Assembly (NCBI GenBank): GCA_024280455.1
Contig: JAJRQC010000005.1
Span: 1-59,791 of the forward strand
Source: Deltaproteobacteria bacterium
GTDB lineage: Bacteria > Desulfobacterota > Desulfobulbia > Desulfobulbales > Desulfobulbaceae
Direction: 5' to 3'
DNA length: 59,791 nt
Shown: one piece after another, positions 53,148-59,791 of the stretch
Position numbering within the stretch: the stretch's first letter is position 1
Layout: each line of letters begins with the position of its first letter
Made by a program: the position numbers and the translations under genes
Notes under the pieces: generated by a model
The model's input: only the letters and a program-made list of their open reading frames with translations
Told to the model about the DNA's origin: nothing
Database searches by the model: none

Positions 53148-54938
53148 ATGTCAGCTCATTTTGTCCATCCCGCACTGGTCATGATCATCGGTGCCCTGTT
53201 GGTTCCCTTTGTCCGGGGACCGCTGCGCAAACCTTTTTTGTTCATCGTGCCCCTGGTTGCGCTTGGAGCCGTTGTCTCCAACAGCTTTTTAAGCGGCGAG
53301 TTTGCAACCTTTCAGTTCATGGACTGGCAGCTGGTCTTCGGCCGCATCGACAAGCTGACCACGGTCTTTGCCTATATCATGGCCCTGATGGCCGTTATCG
53401 GTTCCCTGTACGGACTGCATGTGGACAACGCCGGTGAGCACATGGCGGCCTGGCTGTATGTGGCCGGATCGCTGGGCACTATTTATGCCGGTGATTACCT
53501 GACCGTCTTCCTGTTCTGGGAGATGATGGCCTTTGCCTCGGTTTTTCTGATCTGGGCCAGAAGGGGACCGCGCTCTCCTGCCGTTGGTTATCGCTATCTG
53601 GTTATTCATACCATTGGCGGAGTTATTCTTCTGGCCGGTATCATGCTGCGTTATCAGGCGGTGGGTGACCTTGCCTTCAATCTGCTGGATGTGAAAAATC
53701 CTGAACTCTATACCTGGCTGATTATGGCCGGTTTTGCCCTGAGTGCGGCTGTTGTTCCCATGCATTCCTGGCTTCCGGATGCCTATTCAGAGGCCTCGTT
53801 CAACGGTGCGGTCTTCATGTGCGCCTTTACCACCAAGACCGCGGTTTATGCCCTGGCCAGATCCTGTGCCGGAATGGATATACTGGTGCTGCTTGGTGTG
53901 GCCATGGCCCTGTACGGTGTGATCTACGCGGTGATGGAAAATGATATCCGCAAGCTGCTTGCCTGGTCGATTGTCTCCCAGGTCGGTTACATGGTTGCCG
54001 GAATCGGCATCGGTACCGAGATGGCCATCAACGGTGCCTGTGCCCATGCCGTTGTCCATATCCTCTACAAGAGTCTGTTGTTTATGGGAACCGGCTCTGT
54101 GCTCTACATGACCGGTAAAACCAAGTTCACCGAACTCGGCGGACTCTATAAAAAGATGCCCGGCACCTTTTTCTTTACCCTGGTCGGCTGCCTCTCTATC
54201 TCGGCCGCGCCGTTTTTCGCCGCCTATATCTCCAAATCCATGATCATTACCGCCGGTTTTGAGAGCCATCTCAACTGGGCCTCATGGCTGCTGATGTTCG
54301 GTGCCACTGGAACGTTTATGTATAACGGACTCAAACTGCCCTACTTCCTCTTCTTCGGCAAGAACAACTGCAGCCCGGAGACCTGGGAGAAGGCCGAGGA
54401 TCCGACCTGGAACATGATGACCGCCATGGCTCTGGGCGCCGCCTTCTGTATCATGGTCGGCTCAGCGCCGGGCTTTCTCTACAGCCTGCTGCCGTACCCG
54501 GTCGAGTATAATCCCTTTACCCTCTATCACCTTGCTGAAACTCTGCAACTCATGGGTTTTGCAGCACTGGCGTTCTTCCTGCTCAAGAAGTATCTGCAGC
54601 CTGTTGATCGGATCTGTCTGGATATGGACTGGTTCTATCGCATGGCCGGCAGGTTGTTCCTCTGGATCGCCAAGAATCCCATTCAGTGGTTTGATACGGC
54701 CTGGGGCGAGGTGTACAGGGTTGTCGGTCTGGGCACCCTCATGTCAACCGCCAAATTCTGGAGCTGGTTTGACTGGAATGCGATTGACGGCGTGGTCGAC
54801 GGTATAGCCCGATCCGTACGCGGGATCGGCGGCAAGGTTCGGCTGCTGCAGAGTGGTCAGATTCAGGTAACGATTTTTTACGCGGCATCGTTTGCCGCCA
54901 TCGTCCTGGTCAGCTATATACTTTTTCAACTTTCATAA
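53148..54938 (+). CDS. NuoL-like antiporter subunit with lateral-helix tail, operon 2
   Basis: This 596-residue protein is the counterpart of 40266-42065. TM5 Glu is in FLFWEMMAF and TM8 Lys in TTKTAVYAL. The TM7 lysine is replaced by Ser (FALSAAVVPMHSW). The C-terminal ~110 residues (DMDWFYRMAGR onward) form the amphipathic lateral-helix-like stretch and a last membrane helix. CGAGGA precedes ATG. nuoM follows after 14 bp. Confidence 0.88.
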   Translation: MSAHFVHPALVMIIGALLVPFVRGPLRKPFLFIVPLVALGAVVSNSFLSGEFATFQFMDWQLVFGRIDKLTTVFAYIMALMAVIGSLYGLHVDNAGEHMAAWLYVAGSLGTIYAGDYLTVFLFWEMMAFASVFLIWARRGPRSPAVGYRYLVIHTIGGVILLAGIMLRYQAVGDLAFNLLDVKNPELYTWLIMAGFALSAAVVPMHSWLPDAYSEASFNGAVFMCAFTTKTAVYALARSCAGMDILVLLGVAMALYGVIYAVMENDIRKLLAWSIVSQVGYMVAGIGIGTEMAINGACAHAVVHILYKSLLFMGTGSVLYMTGKTKFTELGGLYKKMPGTFFFTLVGCLSISAAPFFAAYISKSMIITAGFESHLNWASWLLMFGATGTFMYNGLKLPYFLFFGKNNCSPETWEKAEDPTWNMMTAMALGAAFCIMVGSAPGFLYSLLPYPVEYNPFTLYHLAETLQLMGFAALAFFLLKKYLQPVDRICLDMDWFYRMAGRLFLWIAKNPIQWFDTAWGEVYRVVGLGTLMSTAKFWSWFDWNAIDGVVDGIARSVRGIGGKVRLLQSGQIQVTIFYAASFAAIVLVSYILFQLS

Positions 54939-54952
54939 AGGAATTGTAGGGA

Positions 54953-56470
54953 ATGGACTGTTTACTCATCAACGAGGGGTTTCCCCTGCTCAGTTTCCTG
55001 ATTTTCTTGCCGCTTGCCGGAGCATTTGTACTGTTTTTCTTCTCCAGCGAGTCGTTTGCCAGGTTGTGGACCCTGGCTGTCACCACCCTTGCCGCCCTGG
55101 CTACGCTGCCGCTGATTTCCGGCTTTGACACCACCACGGCCAAGTATCAGTTCGCTGAGGCCCATACCTGGATTCCGCAGCTGAACATCAACTACATAGT
55201 CGGTGTGGACGGCATCTCCATTCTGCTGGTTATCCTGACCACCTTTATCATGCCGCTCTGTGTACTGGCTTCCTGGAAGTACATCAAGACCCGGGTCACT
55301 GCCTTCATGTTCTGTCTGCTGATCATGGAAACCTCCATGCTCGGCGTGTTCATGTCCCTTGATTTTGTCCTCTTCTATGTCCTCTGGGAGTTCATGCTCA
55401 TCCCCATGTACATGCTGATCGCGATCTGGGGCGGACCGAGAAAGATCTACGCCTCAATCAAATTCTTTCTCTACACCCTGGCCGGTTCTATTCTGCTGCT
55501 GGTAGCGATCATTGCCCTCTATCTCAAGAACGGCAGCTGTTTTATTCCGGACATGATGTGGCAAAACTATTCAACTACCTTCCAGATCCTGGTGTTCCTT
55601 GCCTTTTTTCTGGCCTTTGCGATCAAGGTCCCCATGTTTCCCTTTCATACATGGCTTCCTGCCGCCCATGTTGAAGCGCCGACCGCCGGTTCGGTCATCC
55701 TGGCCTCGGTCTTGCTGAAGATGGGTACCTACGGCATGCTTCGTTTCTGCCTGCCCATTACCCCGGAGGCAACCTTTGCCCTGGCCCCGTACATCCTCTG
55801 GCTCTCGATTGCCGGTATAATTTACGGCGGCTTTACCGCTCTGGCCCAGAATGACATGAAAAAGCTGATCGCCTACTCGTCGGTCGGTCACATGGGCTTT
55901 GTCACCCTTGGTATCTTTGTCCTCAATACCCGCGGGGTTGAAGGGGCAATCATCCAGATGATTAATCATGGTGTAACCACCGGCGCCCTGTTCCTGTGCG
56001 TAGGCATGATCTACGAACGGACCCACAGTCGTGAACTTTCGGTTGCCCAGGGCTGTGGTAAGTACATGCCCTGGTATGCCACCTTTCTGGTTATCTTTTC
56101 ACTCTCTTCATTCGGCTTTCCGGGTACAAACTCCTTTATTGGTGAGTTCCTGATCATTGCCGGTGCCTTTGAGTTTAACAAGACCCTGGCCCTGGCCTCG
56201 ATTCCAGGCGCTGTTCTTGCCGCGGCCTATATGCTGCGCATGCTGCAGAAGGTTGTGTACGGCACCGAAAACAACCCGGATCAGTCGCACCTGAAAGACT
56301 TGAGTGTCCGTGAAATTGCAGTCCTTACTCCGTTTCTTATCTTTGTCTTCTGGATTGGACTTGGACCGCAACCGTTTATGGATATAATACATGTGTCCGT
56401 TGCCAACCTGCTGGATCAGCTCCATGGCTGGCAGCAGGCCCAGGACGTTGCCGCAGTATTTTTGCAGTAA
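54953..56470 (+). CDS. nuoM: Complex I-like subunit NuoM, operon 2
   Basis: This is a 505-residue antiporter-like subunit. TM5 Glu is in VLWEFMLIPMYM, TM7 Lys in FAIKVPMFPFHTWLPAAHVE, and TM8 Lys in LLKMGTYGMLRF. LIAYSSVGHMGF is conserved. AGGG precedes ATG 54953. A 253-bp gap with a nested palindrome separates it from nuoN. Confidence 0.92.
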   Translation: MDCLLINEGFPLLSFLIFLPLAGAFVLFFFSSESFARLWTLAVTTLAALATLPLISGFDTTTAKYQFAEAHTWIPQLNINYIVGVDGISILLVILTTFIMPLCVLASWKYIKTRVTAFMFCLLIMETSMLGVFMSLDFVLFYVLWEFMLIPMYMLIAIWGGPRKIYASIKFFLYTLAGSILLLVAIIALYLKNGSCFIPDMMWQNYSTTFQILVFLAFFLAFAIKVPMFPFHTWLPAAHVEAPTAGSVILASVLLKMGTYGMLRFCLPITPEATFALAPYILWLSIAGIIYGGFTALAQNDMKKLIAYSSVGHMGFVTLGIFVLNTRGVEGAIIQMINHGVTTGALFLCVGMIYERTHSRELSVAQGCGKYMPWYATFLVIFSLSSFGFPGTNSFIGEFLIIAGAFEFNKTLALASIPGAVLAAAYMLRMLQKVVYGTENNPDQSHLKDLSVREIAVLTPFLIFVFWIGLGPQPFMDIIHVSVANLLDQLHGWQQAQDVAAVFLQ

Positions 56471-56482
56471 GGGATTGTAAGG

Positions 56483-56616
56483 AAATAACTGTAACAAGAT
56501 TGCGCCGATTTTTTGTTCATTTCCAAGGCGCGCAAAGGGGCGCATAGCCTGGTTATGTAACTCTTTGCGCAACACAGGAAATGGGCAAAAAGGCAAACAG
56601 GATGTTACAGTTATTT
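56483..56616. repeat. 134-bp nested palindromic element between nuoM2 and nuoN2
   Basis: The outer arms are a perfect 14-bp inverted repeat, AAATAACTGTAACA (56483-56496) and TGTTACAGTTATTT (56603-56616). Inside, the arms TTTTTTGTTCATTTCC and GGAAATGGGCAAAAA pair with few mismatches, and a third pair GCGCAAAG/CTTTGCGC is nested further in. The transcript would fold into a long imperfect hairpin. It looks like a MITE-like or REP-like element. It has no coding capacity. Confidence 0.8.
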
Positions 56617-56723
56617 TGGCACAGTCCCTGAGAAAACGAGATCCACGCTTTAGGAATAAACCCCGGCCAGTGATTATGCACCGCGGTCGGCCTCTGAACA
56701 TTTAATAAGGAAAGGAATACCCA

Positions 56724-58139
56724 ATGGCTATTCTACCCGAATTAGCACTGATTGCCGGAGCGCTGGCATTCTTTGCTCTCAGCCTCTGTAAAACGCTGGA
56801 CAGTACCCAGGTGAAAAACTCGGCGGTCCTGTTCGGTTTTATCACCCTGATCAGTGCGATTATTTCGTACAATCAACAGGCAACAATGTTTTACGGCAGT
56901 TACGAGATCGACATGTATTCTCAGCTGTTCAAGCTGATCATCGGGTTTGCCTTGTGCGTGGTGTTGATCTTCGGGCAGAACCTCAAGGGTATTGACGAAT
57001 CCATCCGGCCCGAATACTACATTTTTCTGTTTCTCAGCGGCCTTGGCCTGATGATGCTGGTCAGCGCGGTTGAGCTGATCACTCTGTTTGTTTCGCTTGA
57101 ACTCTCATCTTTTGCCCTCTACCTGCTGGTGCCCATGCGTGACGACCGCACCGGGGTTCGGCAGCAGATGGAGGCCGGAATTAAATATATTCTTTTTGGA
57201 GTTCTGGCAACCGGTTTCATGCTGTTCGGCATGAGCTATCTCTTCGGCCTGACCGGTTCCACGTATATCAAGGATATCGTTCCTGCTCTTGAGTCGATTT
57301 CCTCCCAGCCCGCAGTCTTCTTTGCCGTCCTCATGGTTCTGGGTGGATTCTTCTATAAACTGGCTGTCTTCCCCATGCACTTCTGGGTTCCTGATATTTA
57401 CGAGGGCGCTTCTAACGAGACCACCGGTTTTATCGCCACCGTGCCAAAGCTTGGGGCTGTGGCCCTGTTGATTCGGTTCATGACCCTGCCCACCGGTCAG
57501 CCCGAGCTTCTGGTCAACCTGTTTATCGTCCTTGCCCTCTGTTCCATGTTCTACGGTAACCTGTGCGCGCTGGTGCAGAAGGATATCAAACGAATGCTCG
57601 GCTTCTCCGGTATTTCCCATGCCGGTTTTATTCTCCTTGGCCTGCTCACTATGCAAGCCGGCGGCTATGCAACCGCGATCTACTATATCACCGGTTATGT
57701 CCTGATGAACCTTGCCTGTTTCCTGGTCATCTCCAATGTCTCCGTGCATGGTGAAAATCTCAAGATCGATGATCTCAACGGACTGCATAAACGACAGCCG
57801 GTTCTGGCCTTTGTCCTCGCCGTCAGCCTGTTCGCCCTTGGCGGCATCCCGCCTATGGTCGGTTTCATGGGTAAATTCATGCTTTTGACCGGAGCACTTA
57901 AACTTGGCCACTTGACCCTGGTTATTGCCGCCGCCTTTAATACCGCCATCGCCATTTACTACTATCTCTCGGTCGTCAAGGCCGCCTATACCGCCGACAG
58001 TGAAGAGCGCGAGAATGTGGAAGTCAACAGCCTTATCAAGGCCACCGGCGTTGTCCTGGTGCTGCTTATCCTGCTGATGGGAACTCTGCCTTCCAAGTTC
58101 GTTGCCATTGCCGATACTGCGGTTCGAACTATTATGTAG
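56724..58139 (+). CDS. nuoN: Complex I-like subunit NuoN, operon 2
   Basis: This is a 471-residue antiporter-like subunit. TM5 Glu is in FVSLELSSFALYL, TM7 Lys in FFYKLAVFPMHFWVPDIYEG, and the later Lys in VPKLGAVALL. AAGGA precedes ATG 56724. It is the last gene of operon 2; an intrinsic terminator follows within 50 bp. Confidence 0.92.
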   Translation: MAILPELALIAGALAFFALSLCKTLDSTQVKNSAVLFGFITLISAIISYNQQATMFYGSYEIDMYSQLFKLIIGFALCVVLIFGQNLKGIDESIRPEYYIFLFLSGLGLMMLVSAVELITLFVSLELSSFALYLLVPMRDDRTGVRQQMEAGIKYILFGVLATGFMLFGMSYLFGLTGSTYIKDIVPALESISSQPAVFFAVLMVLGGFFYKLAVFPMHFWVPDIYEGASNETTGFIATVPKLGAVALLIRFMTLPTGQPELLVNLFIVLALCSMFYGNLCALVQKDIKRMLGFSGISHAGFILLGLLTMQAGGYATAIYYITGYVLMNLACFLVISNVSVHGENLKIDDLNGLHKRQPVLAFVLAVSLFALGGIPPMVGFMGKFMLLTGALKLGHLTLVIAAAFNTAIAIYYYLSVVKAAYTADSEERENVEVNSLIKATGVVLVLLILLMGTLPSKFVAIADTAVRTIM

Positions 58140-58184
58140 TGACTTTTGATTTGCCTGCATACAGCTCTGAGAAGAGTTTGATAC

Positions 58185-58225
58185 AAAAGGGCCAGTTCCA
58201 TGAAAGTGGAGCTGGCCCTTTTTTA
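58185..58225 (+). terminator. Intrinsic terminator of nuo operon 2
   Basis: A 16-bp stem (AAAAGGGCCAGTTCCA against TGGAGCTGGCCCTTTT, one wobble pair) with a 6-nt loop is followed by a T run. It lies 46 bp after the nuoN stop. Confidence 0.9.
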
Positions 58226-58933
58226 TACTGCTGCGCAAGCCTTTTCAGGAGTTGCGTTTTCAGTCCACTTTCAGCGGCAAGAAAGGGGTTACCAGCTCAA
58301 GGAATTAAGTGTGGTATCTTTTTCATGTGAATATAAGAGGGGCCGCATAAAATTTAATTTCAGACCTCCTGATGACGACAGTATGACATCAGCAATTGGT
58401 CAACATGTATCGGTTTGAAAGAACAACTTTTTTGCTCTGTTTCGTCATTATGCTGTTGAACGGATTTTTTCTACGGATTTTTGCTTGTCATCAGATTTCG
58501 TTGTGGTGGTGTCAGGGCTATGCCAAAGCGAAAAGACATCCTTTTAGAATGATATGACTTTTTTAATTTTAAGGTGAGCCTGTTTTAAAACAGGTGCCGC
58601 GGTAAAATATACGAGGTAAGAAGGTCTGAATTTTACTTTGACCCATTTATCCAATCCGACCCCCTTTTTTCTCCGGTTTTCCGGAGTTTCCCTTCTAAGT
58701 TTACTCCCAAGTATACCAGAGTTGGATGCAGATAATCCGCTAGCCCCTGCCATGGCAGCCTTTAGCAGAGGCAATCATAAATATGGGTGACCTGCTTGGC
58801 AAATCCGTTATCTAGAATTGTTTTCCGAAAAAAAGGAATTGATATTAGTGAAAGGAAGAATTGCTTTGCATGCTAAATTACATAGCATCCTGATAACATA
58901 GAATTAATTTAACAAAAGCATGCGCGCTGAACA
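58226..58933. other. AT-rich non-coding stretch
   Basis: I see no supported gene in these ~700 bp between the nuo terminator and the sigma-54 promoter. The base composition is visibly richer in A and T than in the nuo genes. Short frames on both strands lack ribosome-binding sites and family motifs. Confidence 0.5.
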
Positions 58934-58949
58934 TGGTACGATTTTTGCA
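58934..58949 (+). promoter_or_regulatory. Sigma-54 (-24/-12) promoter
   Basis: TGGTACG-ATTT-TTGCA matches the consensus TGGCACG-N4-TTGCW with one change (C to T) and exact spacing. Transcription would start near 58961, giving a ~50-nt leader before ATG 59011. Confidence 0.65.
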
Positions 58950-59010
58950 ATATTCGATGGGGTGGGATGGGGTTAAAGAAATTGAGCTTTAAGACAGAAA
59001 AGGAGAGGAA

Positions 59011-59790
59011 ATGAAGAAGAAGCTATTAGTAGGATTTGCGACAAGTTTGTTTCTATTTGGAGCGATGGGGATATCTCAGGCAACCAGTATGCAAGCTGGT
59101 GGAGATCGGTTGGTTGATCTACAAAATAACGATGGAGGTTGGGACTGGCCATTAGATGACGGTACCCCAAATAACGATAGCCCTAAAAATACTATTGGTC
59201 CAATTGCAATGGGGTTAGCTCAAGCATACCGATCCACTGGTGACACCAGCCAGCGAAGTGCCTTACTTGAAGCGGGATCTTTTTTGCTTAACAAAACTAC
59301 TTTCGCTACATCAGATGGTTACTTAGCAAATCAACTTGATGCAATTTTCGGAGTAACTGATTATTCCGATTATGTCAGAGAAAATTATTATGACAAGTTA
59401 GCAAGTGGAACATATTCAAGAAGTGGCACGGACTATGATACTAACAGTTATGTAAATGCTGTCCGCGCAGACCGGGCCAGTCAAGGAATACCTAACCTTG
59501 CTGCATGGGATATTGGTATGGGACTTGTAAGTGCGGTAGCTGTAGGTGCAGACACAACCGCATGGATTTCAGGTGCCGAGGCTGAAATAAATGAACTGGA
59601 TAGTAATGACTACTATGATGTTATTGGCTTGGCGGGCAGCATTTATGGACTAGGTGTCATAGACTATAATTCTTCATCAGAAAGTGAGGGTGAATTTCTG
59701 ACGTTAAGCGCAGGCCGTGCCTTTATGTTCTCCAGTATAAACACAACGATAGGAGAATACAAATGTTATCGTCAGGAGTTGACACAGTAG
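59011..59790 (+). CDS. Secreted repeat protein, 3' end in terminal repeat (probably incomplete)
   Basis: This is a 259-residue predicted exported protein with a clear signal peptide (KKKLLVGFATSLFLFGAMG, cut after SQA). The mature part has a repeat with QNNDGGWDWP followed by helix pairs, resembling alpha/alpha-toroid repeats of the prenyltransferase or terpene-cyclase fold. Proteins of this look often end in a PEP-CTERM-type sorting signal, but none is seen here because the last ~45 residues are encoded by the terminal inverted repeat. The start has AGGAGAGG upstream. Codon use is AT-richer than in the nuo genes, and the gene is behind a sigma-54-type promoter. The true C-terminus is unknown. 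Confidence 0.65.
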   Translation: MKKKLLVGFATSLFLFGAMGISQATSMQAGGDRLVDLQNNDGGWDWPLDDGTPNNDSPKNTIGPIAMGLAQAYRSTGDTSQRSALLEAGSFLLNKTTFATSDGYLANQLDAIFGVTDYSDYVRENYYDKLASGTYSRSGTDYDTNSYVNAVRADRASQGIPNLAAWDIGMGLVSAVAVGADTTAWISGAEAEINELDSNDYYDVIGLAGSIYGLGVIDYNSSSESEGEFLTLSAGRAFMFSSINTTIGEYKCYRQELTQ

Positions 59791-59791
59791 G
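59655..59791. repeat. Terminal inverted repeat, right copy (137 bp)
   Basis: This is the exact reverse complement of 4-140. It covers the 3' end and stop codon of the secreted-protein gene, so the reading frame there may be foreign to that gene. Confidence 0.95.

Noticed and set aside
57105-58238. 377-codon minus-strand frame opposite nuoN of operon 2
   Set aside because: Antisense shadow rich in His, Gln and Gly; nuoN has all family residues on the plus strand.

Overview
The window looks like one contig from a strictly or facultatively anaerobic Gram-negative bacterium, most likely a Desulfobulbales-type member of the Desulfobacterota. This is inferred from the gene set and not from a marker gene. 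The pointers are two complex I-like (nuo) operons without the NADH-oxidising NuoEFG module, a twelve-heme c-type cytochrome, periplasmic c-heme sensor kinases, an Mvh/Frh-like [NiFe] hydrogenase, and an AccA-AccD fusion. No 16S rRNA or sulfate-reduction gene is present, so the assignment is tentative. The two ends carry a perfect 137-bp inverted repeat (4-140 and 59655-59791), so both ends stop in the same sequence. That may be a real repeat or an assembly fold-back.

Region 1 (1-2.75 kb) is the edge of an integrated element: the catalytic part of a tyrosine recombinase, an orphan HTH antitoxin-like gene, a regulator-like gene, a GTGGGGAC direct repeat, and a tRNA-Lys(CUU) whose 3' end faces the element. 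Region 2 (3.0-6.75 kb, minus strand) encodes acetyl-CoA carboxylase parts: AccA-AccD in one polypeptide, and AccC. Region 3 (7.1-13.8 kb, minus strand) is a compact six-gene signalling operon: a universal stress protein, a tail-anchored protein, a radical SAM enzyme, a Ser/Thr kinase-Usp-CZB-like fusion, a metallophosphoesterase, and a Ser/Thr kinase with a periplasmic c-type heme domain. Region 4 (13.9-20.6 kb) has small membrane proteins, a YeiH-family transporter, and a histidine kinase/sigma-54 regulator pair whose kinase carries the same type of c-heme sensor domain. Region 5 (20.8-27.5 kb) has corC-lnt, a cold-shock gene, and nadE followed closely by the multiheme cytochrome.

Region 6 (27.6-31.9 kb) is bounded by 31-bp inverted repeats. 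It holds an aspartate/aromatic aminotransferase, a decayed vapC toxin gene, and a [NiFe] hydrogenase whose small-subunit gene is cut by one in-frame TAA. A LysR-family gene follows on the minus strand.

Region 7 (33.4-58.1 kb) is the main attraction. Two consecutive paralogous 13-gene operons have the same order: nuoA-B-C-D-H-I-J-K, an MrpD-like subunit, a ~94-aa membrane protein, a NuoL-like subunit with a C-terminal lateral-helix region, nuoM, nuoN. Each complex would therefore have four antiporter-like subunits instead of three. In both NuoL-like subunits the TM7 lysine, present in all six sister subunits, is replaced (Asn or Ser). Without NuoEFG, electrons probably enter from ferredoxin or another partner and go to a quinone. 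Structured intergenic repeats interrupt both operons.

Region 8 (58.2 kb to the end) is AT-rich and mostly non-coding. It carries a good sigma-54 promoter match before a secreted repeat protein whose 3' end runs into the terminal inverted repeat.
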